Positions 10,888 through 20,703 of a stretch of DNA of 64,000 bases are shown here, in pieces; position 1 is the first letter of the stretch; each line of letters starts with the position of its first letter. A program made the position numbers and the translations under genes. The notes beneath the pieces are model-generated. The model saw only the letters and a program-made list of their open reading frames with translations, was not told where the DNA came from and made no database searches. The DNA is from Valencia hispanica (lineage: Eukaryota; Chordata; Actinopteri; Cyprinodontiformes; Valenciidae): NCBI GenBank assembly GCA_963556495.2, contig OY747713.1, positions 310,001-374,000 on the forward strand, written 5' to 3'.

Positions 10888-11330
10888 CACTATCATACCA
10901 TAATAGGGTTTGACATGCCTACATAACATCCACAAGGATGAAACGTGAACTGTGACCATGGACTGATTTGATTTGATTTGCTGTATTTTGTTGTTGTTAT
11001 TGTTTTTCTGGCTGTTTGTTTTTCTTCCCTTATTTCTTTTTGTTTGATTGTCTGTTATGCCACTTAAATGTATAAAAATATGTAAAAAATAAATAAAAAG
11101 ATAATTGAAAAAAAAAAAGTATCTCTGCTTAGAGGTTGGTGCCCCGATAATCTTTAATAAACAGATCAAACTTGAACTTCATCAATAATTATATCATTAT
11201 TAAGTTATCCATCATAATTATTGATGCCCAGAGAAACCAGACATTTATAGCTTATGCTGAGTCAACCCCAACACTGCTCAAAGTGTTGCTTATAGTAGTT
11301 TGCTGTTCCAAAAGGTCCTAAACGGTGGAC

Positions 11331-11549
11331 TCATGGCGACCAAGGAGCGTACCCTGGTGAGAGAGAGTCGTCTGGATTTGCGCTGTTGAGTCATGTTGGC
11401 CAGATGGTTCTGTCATGTGTGGTTTCTTAATGAGTGACTCTAATTCCGAGATATAGATGACAAGAGAATAAGGATCCAGGAAACGGGAACAGGAACTGAA
11501 GGGGGACAGGTAAGTGGTTAGTTAAGGTTATGAAGATTCTATAGTTAGG
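11331..11549 (+). repeat. Unclassified interspersed repeat, copy 1
   Basis: This stretch is closely similar, in the same orientation, to 21057-21346. The shared blocks start at ATGGC(G/T)ACC(A/G)AGGAGCG and end at GAAGATTCTATAGTTAGG. Copy 2 has an extra internal segment of about 70 bases. No coding potential was recognised. It may be the end of a larger non-autonomous transposon; the family was not identified. Confidence 0.65.
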
Positions 11550-12447
11550 GACTTGGATGATGAAAAGAGGTCTTACTTGGTTGTCGGCTTCGGGAAGACT
11601 TGGAGGAGGTATGTTGGAAACAGGAGCTGAGTTTGGCTGGGAAGTGGATGGTTTGTGTTGTTCAAGCGTCTTTGTTCTTGCAGGTGGAGACATCGGAGGG
11701 CGGACAGACAGGCGTAGGAGAGCAGCGGAGTCCAGGTAAGTTCCTTGTGTTTGATTTTCAGGTGGGGTGGAATGGAGACTGACCAGGGTTGAATCCAGAG
11801 TTCACAGAGAAGAGTCTTTGTCAGAGGAATGTCGGGAACGGAATCACGCTTAGAGTGAGAACCATCTGGCGCCACTCTCCAGAATCCACTCCCCTTAAGA
11901 ATGGTAATGCTGACAAGGTCTGATGAAGGGCACCTGCTGCAGAACCTGCCAGTCACACCCCCTGCAGAACAAGGTAAGAACAAACAACCACACCCACTCA
12001 CCCAGCACACAGCTGCTGAGATCTAACAAACTTATGGCGTTTAGAGTTGCAATTTGCAACTCGTGATGCAGTGTTTTCTTTTTTTTTTCTTATTTGTCAC
12101 CACCCAAAGCCCAACCCCAGGCCGGCCAAGACGTCCAACGCCCCATCCGCCCAGTGATCCCACCCCCCGGGGTCCCCCCCAGACGCCTCCAACCCCCAAA
12201 CCCCCACATCAGCAACAGTGTCCCAAACGACAATGGTGTAACAATGGAGAAGACATCTACAGAGATACACAGTGATTGCTGAATACTATTTAAGCGGTTG
12301 GTTAGAAAGGTTGGTTAGGGTGATGCACGAGTAACTCTGTCTCTCCGTGTCTGGCCAGACATGTTTGAATTAAATACTTAAACGCCTTCTTGGACTCAAG
12401 TCTTCTTTATAATGGAAACCCTGAGAAACTTAATTTGCCATTACACT
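11550..12447. other. Unclassified, possible LTR ending at 12445
   Basis: No gene is visible. A pyrimidine- and proline-codon-rich patch (12090-12210) gives spurious frames. The right end carries ATTAAA (12369-12374) and then ends in ATTACA just before a primer-binding-site-like sequence, as the U5 end of an LTR would. The left border of such an LTR could not be found. Confidence 0.3.
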
Positions 12448-12459
12448 TGGCGCCCAACG
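12448..12459 (+). other. tRNA-Lys-like retroviral primer-binding site
   Basis: TGGCGCCCAACG matches the first 12 bases of the primer-binding site complementary to tRNA-Lys(1,2), used by foamy viruses and some other retroviruses. It sits two bases after an LTR-like ACA end. The following six bases diverge from that family's usual site. No gag or pol follows, so this is either a remnant or coincidence. Confidence 0.35.
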
Positions 12460-12540
12460 CAGCCTCAGCGAACGGAATGGACCGGCAGGGACAGGGTCAA
12501 GGGAGTTGCTAGCGTCCTGGGACATTTTCTCCCAGCCTCT

Positions 12541-14943
12541 TACCTCCAGTAGCTGTTTAGGAGATGGAGGCCTTGAAGCGTCTCTGTCGGCCCTGCTGTC
12601 GCCTGAGACAGAACCTGGTAAGACTGAGTCCTTTTAAATAAATAGTGATAACAGAATTTTATTTGCACTCTCAGGAGGTGAAATATTTGCTAGCGGTTTC
12701 GTGTTTATTTACTTACACGCGGTTGATTGATTGATTACTTAATATAATATATATTCTTATATATAAGTGTATGGTTAATTATTTAATCAAGGTTAAAGAA
12801 AGTATCGGGTTTTTGCTCCGGGTTTTACCTGGGAGCACGGCAGTTGGACAAGTGGTCAATTAATGAAATTGATTGATTATTTTCCGACGAGGGTTTTTTT
12901 AAGCTTTTGTTTCACTCAAGGAAACTAGAAAGCGATGGGGGAGACGTCCTTCATTGGAACTGGGTACCCAGGCAGACAATCGGGTCTGTTATCTAGCAAC
13001 ACTTCACCTCCAGACAGTCCAATATGTCGACAGAAAGAAAATAAATAAATAAAAATAAAAGAATTAATGGGCCCTGGGGAGGAATTTGGATAATCTGAAA
13101 GAAAATCTAAAAGTGATGTAATTTCTTTGTGGTTTATTTATGGGGTTTTGTTTATTTCTTTTATTTACTCTTGTTTGCTTCTTCCAGAACTGGAGTGTTT
13201 GAGCATTAAGATCATTTGTTTGATGACTTGGTATAATGCAGAATGTGACACACACACACGCAGTTATTGTTACACATTCCATTGTAGAACTGCTGGTGAG
13301 TTTCGCTGAGTTGTCCTGTGTTTTTCTTCAGGCTGGTTGGGACCCCTGCCTTCGGTCCAGCGGCGCCTGAGGAGGGCTACAAGGAGCCCTAGTACCTCCC
13401 CCACCCTTGGAATAAGGGGTTTGGCAGCCATAACAAAGGCGGAGGCCGGACTCCGGCCTGAATGCGGGCTGACCAGTGGGCAGAGGGGAAAACTCTTGCT
13501 CAGGTGAGATGAGTTATTTGGGGGCTGTGGTCCCTGAAACATGGCGATTAGCTGGATCGAGGGGGGGGCCCTGTTGATCTAATTTGTTTTGTTATTGTGT
13601 TGTAATTTGTAAGGGAAAGTTGATGTGCAACTAAACCAAATTTGTTTGTTTTAGACAGACGGGGTAAAGCAGACAACGAAACTGCTACGGCTCTGATAAG
13701 GTGATGATTCGTCATCCGGTGAGTTTAGTCTAATTAGAGCTTAAAGACGGTGTTGCACACAGTTATCTGGTAAATGGTCAAGAAGTCTTTTCTTTTCTCT
13801 CCTAATGCTCTCTGTCAGGAGAGCCCACATTTTATTTTATTTCATTTTGGTTGAAAGTTATTTGATGAAACTGTTATTACACTAAGTACAAGTTTCCTTA
13901 GCTGTTGCAGCTTGTGTGCACTCACTTAGAAACGGAAACGTTCCTATTTTACGACTAGAACAAATAGCAAAGTTGATTGGGGCATTTAGAGAAGGTTGTG
14001 ATTTTTACCCTGACTGACTTAAATTTTGACAAAGCTGACTGACAGTGAAAACATATTTTCCTTCCTTTTTGGGACAATTGGGGCTGAATTGTTTCCTTGT
14101 ATTTTGGGGTTTGTTGTAAGAAAGTAATAAATCTCAGAACTGTGAACATTAACTAAAGTAACTTGGACCTTTACAGCAACACTGCTTAGATTTCTCCACA
14201 GCTGTGAAGGACGAATTTTTTTATCAGCTTGTAAACTATGTATGTAAACAATGTAAACAATCGCGAGACTTAAAAAATAACAAGACCGTGCTGTGAGCAG
14301 CAACAGTAAAACAACATTGTTTAGGCTATAATTTGAACACAAAAAAAAAATAAACCTTTAGGTTTCTGCTGGGTAACATTAAAATAAAGATGACTGGTCC
14401 TTAGGCTACTTAGGTCTTAAATAAATGGAAAAAAGATAAATACTAATCGTATCTGGGGAACATTCAAGCGTCAGAGCAGTTAGTGGGCCTTATTAGAAAT
14501 TTTGCTTGGAAAATTGCTGAATTGATTTAAAGCTGTGAAGTGTTCTGTGTCTCCTTCCAGGATAAGGGGCAAGAGGTCAGGAAAGGTTTGTTCCTAGAAA
14601 TCTGATGGTTTTGTCACTCTGGTGGGTAAACACAGGAAGTTATATAAGTGAGTCTTAATATAAGGCACCTGATTTTGTAATTAAAGGGAAGTCGTCTCAC
14701 TGTTTTAAGTAAATATTAATATATCTCAAATGTTTTTTAGGGGCCATCAAGTATAACAATACAGTGGTCCTGTGAGTTTGGAATTTTGCTTATGACAACC
14801 AATGCAATTTTCAATTTCAACTGAACCAGAATGCAAATCAGGCTGGTTCTCATTCTTTTTTTGTTTTTTTTTCTAGAATGGACTGACCACTTTGTCCACA
14901 GGGGAGGAGTAATGTTCGAGATTCCGAGATTCGACCCAAAAAG
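12541..14943 (+). other. Chain of short exon-like segments
   Basis: Several segments are bracketed by good acceptor and donor signals: 12541-12617 (donor GTAAGA), 13332-13503, 13655-13718, 14561-14585, 14741-14771 and 14877-14943 (donor GTATGG). The first holds an 18-codon frame from an ATG; the last can be read as a short frame continuing into a hydrophobic stretch ending at 15031. The chain lies just after the primer-binding-like site. No protein family was recognised. It may be a multiply spliced leader of an old retrovirus, the 5' part of a host non-coding RNA, or chance. Confidence 0.25.
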
Positions 14944-16367
14944 GTATGGACAAGTGGCTTGGGAGGTTACCTGTGCGTACCTGAGTTTTGGGGGCTGCTT
15001 ATATATTTTGGCTTATTTGGGGCTATGGTGAAGGGAATTCAAATTCTAACATTTTCTCTTAGACCTTACAAGGTAGGCTAAGAAGTGTGATCCCCTGTAG
15101 CTGCAAAAACACTCTGGGGACCCGTTTTCTTTAAAATAGTAATAAATAATGAAACGTAATAAGAACATGAAATGTTGGAATTTAATTGCTTGTTTCCAAA
15201 TGAATGAGCATACTAAATTACTAATGTTGGACACTGTTCAGCCAATTGTTTTACTTTCTTTGTAGTAAAAGCAAATCCAACAAAACGTAATTGTTCGTCA
15301 ACAGTGACGTATCATTTTTAAAATTAAGAAAGCAAATAATATATAATCACTTGGTGTTTATGGGTAAAAATGAAATCCTGAACTATAGATTTCACAGCAC
15401 TTGACTTAATGTGAAAAAATATGTTGATCATGTTAAAGGTTAAAGTCTCTGTGTTAACTGAGATATGTACTGTTATGCTGAACCAGCATGTGAGAGCTCA
15501 AGGATACTTTCTGTGTCTTGGGTCACCAATTGTGAGATGTGTCTGCATGCTGACTGAAGGACGTGGAAACACTCCATTATCTTTTCTCATCCTTGTTAAA
15601 TATTATTTCCATAATAGGCTTTTTAATGCATTTGACATGCATTTAGTATCAGTGGTTTGCTCGGGATCTCAGGATTATAAATATGTCATCGCTCTATCTG
15701 AAAAACTAAACGCAACAGATCTAGGAAACTGCAATCTTAACATCAAGTGATCTTGGATAAAAATAGATCAAATAAAACAGAGAATATTCCAATTTAAAGC
15801 ATAATGAATGATGGAAGCCGGAGTCTGATTAGTATGATCTATATTGGTGCATACGAGTCAGATTTGATGTTTAAACTAAACTATATTATCTTGAAAACTT
15901 GCTGTAGTTTTAATGGTGATAATATAGTAATGATTAATTATCTAAACGTGACTCAGTGATTTACTGGAGAATAAATTCCTACATCAGTTTTGAAAACATA
16001 TTTGCTGGAACACATTTCCAACAATCATTAGTAATGATATTTTTTCTGCAAGGTGCAAATATGAATAAACATTCTTTAGTCTATTTGATGTATTATGCTG
16101 GTTTTTCCAAAGCAATGCTTCAAATTAATGTGAGATGGAAATTACATTTACCTCATCAATCTGATATTTGAGTATTTTCTAACCTGAATCCATATTAATT
16201 TTATAACCTATTAAATGGGTGAGCTGTACTCAGTGAGTTACAGCTGTTAGATTTGCGCTAATCAATAAAAGCCTCAGGGGGAAATAATGCACAAAGGTAA
16301 ATGGTAATATAAAATTTGAACTATTGTAACTGATTAAAACTGATTCGACCTAAAACTATAACACTCT
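14944..16367. other. AT-rich stretch with no recognised feature
   Basis: No conserved frame, repeat boundary or RNA gene was seen. Frames of 60-109 codons here lack recognisable motifs. Confidence 0.5.
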
Positions 16368-16371
16368 GTGT

Positions 16372-17756
16372 TCATGAAAGTTTTATCTTATTACATAGTG
16401 TCTGTTCTACGTCTATCCAGGACTCGTCTAGGTAGCTATGTTTTAACCATCTTGATATGTATTGGAGCCTGTTGGCAAAGAAATAATGATGGAAGTTTGG
16501 TAGATCTAGACCTCCTTTTTCTTTGGTCTTCTGCAGTGTTTTTAAGCTGATACGTGGGGGTTTATCTTTCCAAAGAAATTTAGAGATAGAGGAGTCCAGA
16601 GATCTAAACCAGTCTAGTGATGGTTTACTTGGGATCATTGAGAATAAGTAGTTGATTCTGGGCAAAACCATCATTTTATTGAAGCAACCCTTCCCATAAG
16701 TGATATGGGTAGAGATTTCCATCTGGCAAGATCATCTTCCACTTTTTTTAAAAGTGGGATGTAGTTTAACGTTATTAAATCTGCCAGTCTTGGTGAGACA
16801 TTGATACCTAAATAGGTAATATTCCCTGACTGCAGTTGTGTATTAGTTGGATTCTGGACAGATCAATTGATTGGAAGAACTGTAGATTTGAACCAATTTA
16901 TAGAATAATCTGAAACATTTGAGTAAGAGTTTATCAACCCGATTACCTGAGAGAAAGAGGTTTGTGAATGCTGGAGAAAAAGTAATACATCACCTGCATA
17001 AAGACTGATTTTGTGTTCTATTTTATTGCATTTTATGCCTTTAATATTGTGAGTTTGCCTGATCACTGCAGCTAGTGGTTCAATAAAAATAGCGAACAGG
17101 GAGGGAGAGAGAGGACATCCCTGCCTGGTACCTCTCTGAAGATAAAACCTAGATGATGTTTGGTTATTTGTTCTGATACACGCTGTTGGTGAACTGTATA
17201 ATATTTTCAACCAGTTTATAAAATAATTTCCAAAGCCAAATTTATGTAAGGTTACAAATAAGAATTTCCAGTTAACTCTATCAAATGCTTTTTCTGCATC
17301 TAAAGATAATATATTAGTTTTAATGTTTTTACAGTTAGAAAAATCTATTAAATCTATTAATCTACGTGAATTTGTGGATGAATGTCTCCCTTTAATAAAA
17401 CCAGTTTGATCAGGCTGTATTATAAGAGGGGTTACTTTCTCTATCCTTTTTGTGAGGGCTTTGCAGATTATTTTAAGATCAACATTAATGAGGGATATGG
17501 GACGATAGCTGGTAGGAAACAAAGGGTCTTTACCTGATTTTAGTAGAAGACTAATGTAGGCAGAATTCATATTTGGTGGGAGTCGGCCATTTTCCTTGGT
17601 TTCCTGCAGCATTCTGTGGAATGTTGGTGCCAGAATATTCCAGAATTCTTTATAGAACTCTGCTGGAAATCCATCTGGGCCTGGAGCCTTATTATTGGGC
17701 ATGCCTTGGAGGGCCTCCTGGAGTTCAGCCGCTGTTAGTGGTGAATCCAGGGCCAT
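16372..17756 (-). pseudogene. L1 ORF2: reverse transcriptase with YAGD at the active site
   Basis: Two frames (17756-16863 and 16722-16372) carry the reverse transcriptase and the start of the C-terminal region. Palm motif A (LSLDAEKAFDRVNW) and motif B (RQGCPLSPSLFA) are intact. The catalytic box reads YAGD (17000-16989) instead of YADD, replacing one of the two metal-binding aspartates, so this copy could not polymerise DNA. A further frame break lies near 16800. The protein ends without its zinc-knuckle region. Confidence 0.85.
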
Positions 17757-17915
17757 CGCTTGACTTTCAGATAATTTAGGTAGTGTTATGTTATCAAAAA
17801 AAATTTCAATTTCATGATCCGATGGATTTATCTCTGGTGAGTATAAAGCCTTGTAAAATTCTTTAAATGTGTTGTTTATTCTTTCTTTATTGTTGTTTAT
17901 TCTTTCTTTCTTTAT

Positions 17916-19061
17916 TTATTCTTTATTAATTTTTAGCTGGTTAGCCAAAAATCTACCTGATTTATTACCTTGTTCAAAGTTTTCTATCCTAAGTCTTTGA
18001 ATTAAGAACTGGCTCTGTTTATTAATAATTTGATTTAATTCTAGCTTTGCTTTACGGATTTTGCCTAGTCTCTCCTCCTCTAGAGAAGCTTCTAATGAAT
18101 TAATAGTTTCTTCTAATTCCTGAATACGTTTTTTTTCCATTTTCTTTTTATTTGATGAGAATGAGATTATTTTACCTCTAATCACAGCTTTTCCTGCCTC
18201 CCAAAGAATGGATGGCGACGTACCAGGGAGGTCATTATATTCTAAATAAGAAGCCCACTCTTTTTCAAAATATTTTATAAATTCTTTATCCTTAAGTAAG
18301 GATATATTAAATCTCCAATTTTTTCTTTGAGGTGTTTCTGTTTTATTTACTAAAGTTAGAGAAACAGGAGCATGATCGCTAACAGCTATAGGGTGTATCT
18401 CAGTGTCTGAAATGTCAGTCAACAGTGAGCTGCTGACTAACAAATAATCCAGTCGAGAATATGAATGGTAGACATTTGAGAAGAAAGTATATTTTTTGTC
18501 ATTGGGGTGAAGTGATCGCCATGCATCACAAAGTCCATAATCGCTCATGTACTGTTTGACTATATCTATAGATTTCCAGCTGCGCTGAGTCCCTGCTGTG
18601 CTGAGCCTGTCTATTTCTTCATTTAAACCAAAGTTGAGGTCGCCCCCAAGAAGAAGTGAGCAATCCATGTGTTCAAGGAGCACCGAGAAGAAGGAATGAA
18701 AGAATGAGGGGTCATCAACATTTGGACCATATATACTGACAATACATAACTTTTGGTTATGTATAGATAGTTTTACTATAATAAATCTACCCTCTGGATC
18801 TGTAACTGTATCTATTACTGTAAAATTTACATTTTTATTTATTAATATTGCTACTCCCCTTTGTCTGGAGTTATAGCATGCAGAAAAAACATTAGGAAAC
18901 TCAGGGGATTTAAGATCATCTGCAGCTGAGGTAGATTTATGGGTTTCTTGTAATAAGACGACATCTGCCTTCAATCTTTTAAGCTGGTTAAGAATCTTAA
19001 CTCTTTTCTCTCTGGTGCCAGCTCCATGAATATTCCACGTGACAAACCTTAGAGTAGTCAT
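17916..19061 (-). pseudogene. L1 ORF2 N-terminal part: AP endonuclease
   Basis: This 381-codon frame starts with ATG and encodes the endonuclease that nicks target DNA for L1 insertion. Motifs seen: FVTWNIHG at the N-terminus, VVLLQETH, VSIYGPN, LLGGDLNFGLN, SRLDYLLVS and the C-terminal SDHAPV. A lysine/glutamate-rich linker follows. The frame ends early inside a repetitive AAAGAATAA-type patch (about 17880-17925), where a short local duplication has broken the register. The reverse transcriptase continues in another frame downstream. Confidence 0.85.
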
Positions 19062-19471
19062 ACTTTTGAGATAAAAGTTGTTAAGTCCATATCACCATAG
19101 AAACAGATAAACATTGGTGTATTATTAGTTTGTGCCTGGGGTTGCCTGATTGAAAATCCAAAAGCCGAGATATAAGAAAGAGAAAAATAGAAGAAAGTTG
19201 TTAAGGTGTGAAGGGTGAGAGAGAGAGAGAAAGAAATAGTTATGTTATGAAAAAATTCTGTGTGTGTGTGAGTGATAAAAGAAGGAAAAATGAGTGACAA
19301 AGACATTTGGTGATAGACATGTGAAGATGAGAAAAGAAAAAAGAGCCAGTATCTCAGTGCTTAGCCCTGGCCCCGCCCACATTGAGTGACGTAAACAACT
19401 TTACAGAGCTGTGCTAACATTAGATTATAGTTGACTGATAAAACAACTCTTATCTGACCAGTGTTACATGA

Positions 19472-20257
19472 CTAATAAAGCCAAGGAGTAAGCTGGGGGT
19501 CCCTGAACAGCTGCCCATTAACATACAGTTTATCTACCGCTACTGTAGCTCTGGTGCCTTCACTGATATATTTCTTCCTGATTGGGAACAAAACGCGCCT
19601 TCTATCCAGGATCTCCTTCGGATATTGATCGTTAACGCTGTAATTCGTTCCCCACAGCTCTCTGCCCTGACCTCTGACCTGCTCTTTTTGCTTGTAATGC
19701 TCAAATTTAGCAACAATAGGTCGCGGCCGGCTGTTGTTGGGCTTCTTACCTCCGAGCCGGTGGACGCGGTGAAAAGTGATGTTTTTTACCGTGTCGCTTG
19801 GGAGCTTTAACTGATGTTGGAGAAAATCTCGGACGGTGGATTCAGCGTCGTCCTCAGCCTGTTCTGGGATCCCGGAAAAAACAAGATTGTCCCGCATTCC
19901 CCTGGCCTGTATATCCAAGATAGTTTCTTTCATCCTCTTACTTTCTCCGGACAGCTGCGTCATCCCCTCGGTGAGTTTCTTTACACTCTCCCTAAGCGTT
20001 TGGTTTTCTGCAGCGAGCGATGCTACCTGTTGTTGGCTGAACTCCAGAGATTCCCTTAGAGCTTGAAACTCTTTATGGAGAACCTCAACCAGGCCCAGAC
20101 GGGCGTCTAGGCTGGTTAGCTTCTTATCTATTGAGTCCAGGACATCGCTGTAGCTTTTCTCTGGAGAGATGGTGGAGGTGCTGGCCTCAGAACGAGTGCG
20201 CTTTTGTGATGGTGTGCTTGTCAGCATAGCAGAGGTGGATTTTTGTGGCTTGCCCAT
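19472..20257 (-). CDS. L1 ORF1 nucleic-acid chaperone
   Basis: This 261-residue protein is an L1 ORF1p-type RNA-binding protein, which coats LINE RNA in ribonucleoprotein particles. From the ATG at 20257 it has a short Ser/Thr-rich N-terminus, a heptad-patterned coiled coil (about residues 45-125) that would drive trimerisation, an RRM-like domain containing RDNLVFSGIPE, and a C-terminal domain with RPRPIVAKFEHYKQKEQV. The frame is open upstream of the ATG but only from a TTG, so the ATG was preferred. No stop interrupts it, in contrast with the ORF2 that follows about 410 bases downstream. Confidence 0.82.
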   Translation of the reverse strand: MGKPQKSTSAMLTSTPSQKRTRSEASTSTISPEKSYSDVLDSIDKKLTSLDARLGLVEVLHKEFQALRESLEFSQQQVASLAAENQTLRESVKKLTEGMTQLSGESKRMKETILDIQARGMRDNLVFSGIPEQAEDDAESTVRDFLQHQLKLPSDTVKNITFHRVHRLGGKKPNNSRPRPIVAKFEHYKQKEQVRGQGRELWGTNYSVNDQYPKEILDRRRVLFPIRKKYISEGTRATVAVDKLYVNGQLFRDPQLTPWLY

Positions 20258-20703
20258 AACAATGTTGTCAAAGCACTCGTCCAAGTAGCTTTCCAGGCTG
20301 TGCACGGTTTCCTCGTCCAGTTTGTTTATGGAGAAATACAAAATAATGGTTATTATTATTAAACGTTTGCTATATTTGGCTCAAATGTTATGGGTTTTTT
20401 TTACCCGAGTTTGTTTTACCAGTTTACCGCCATATTACTTACGCACAGCTCTCGTGAGATCTCAGCAGCAGCTCATCTCAGCAGTGCTTCTCCTGATGCA
20501 GTGTTTTCTGATCACATGCCAATTTTCTTTGACGTGTCTCTTAATACTGTCTGTCGATATTAGACAGTATTGTGCCTCTAAAATTGAAGCGAATTGAATC
20601 CTGAGTAAAGCCGTGGAGAAATGAGTTTACTCGCGCGGCTAGATGTGAGTGCAAGAGAGCTGAGCGAAGAGGGAAAAAAGATAACCTACATATTTCCTTT
20701 TTA

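Larger units (their letters stand above)
4302..11118 (+). mobile_element. 5'-truncated L1/Tx1-clade LINE, split by an L2 insertion
   Basis: The element begins inside ORF2 and ends in an A-rich tail (about 11083-11118). AGTATCTC occurs at its left edge (4294-4301) and right after the tail, fitting a target-site duplication. Its reading frame stops being L1-like near 6292 and resumes as L1 C-terminal sequence at 10330, so a second LINE landed inside it. 5' truncation plus an A tail is the normal outcome of target-primed reverse transcription. Confidence 0.8.
16368..20600 (-). mobile_element. L1-type LINE, minus strand, 3' end missing
   Basis: Read on the minus strand, this holds a 5' leader, ORF1 (20257-19472) and a broken ORF2 (19061 to about 16372). 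The reading stops in the C-terminal third of ORF2 without a zinc knuckle, 3' untranslated region or A tail. Loss of the 3' end while the 5' end is kept is the reverse of usual LINE truncation and implies a later deletion or rearrangement. The right border near 20600 is approximate. Confidence 0.75.

Noticed and set aside
12054..12282. Proline-rich frames in two registers
   Set aside because: Both follow from a C-rich patch; overlap in two frames with no homology argues against a gene.
12063..20510. Shared 16-mer TGATGCAGTGTTTTCT at about 12063 and 20495
   Set aside because: Flanks do not match, and a single 16-base match in AT-rich DNA of this length can occur by chance.
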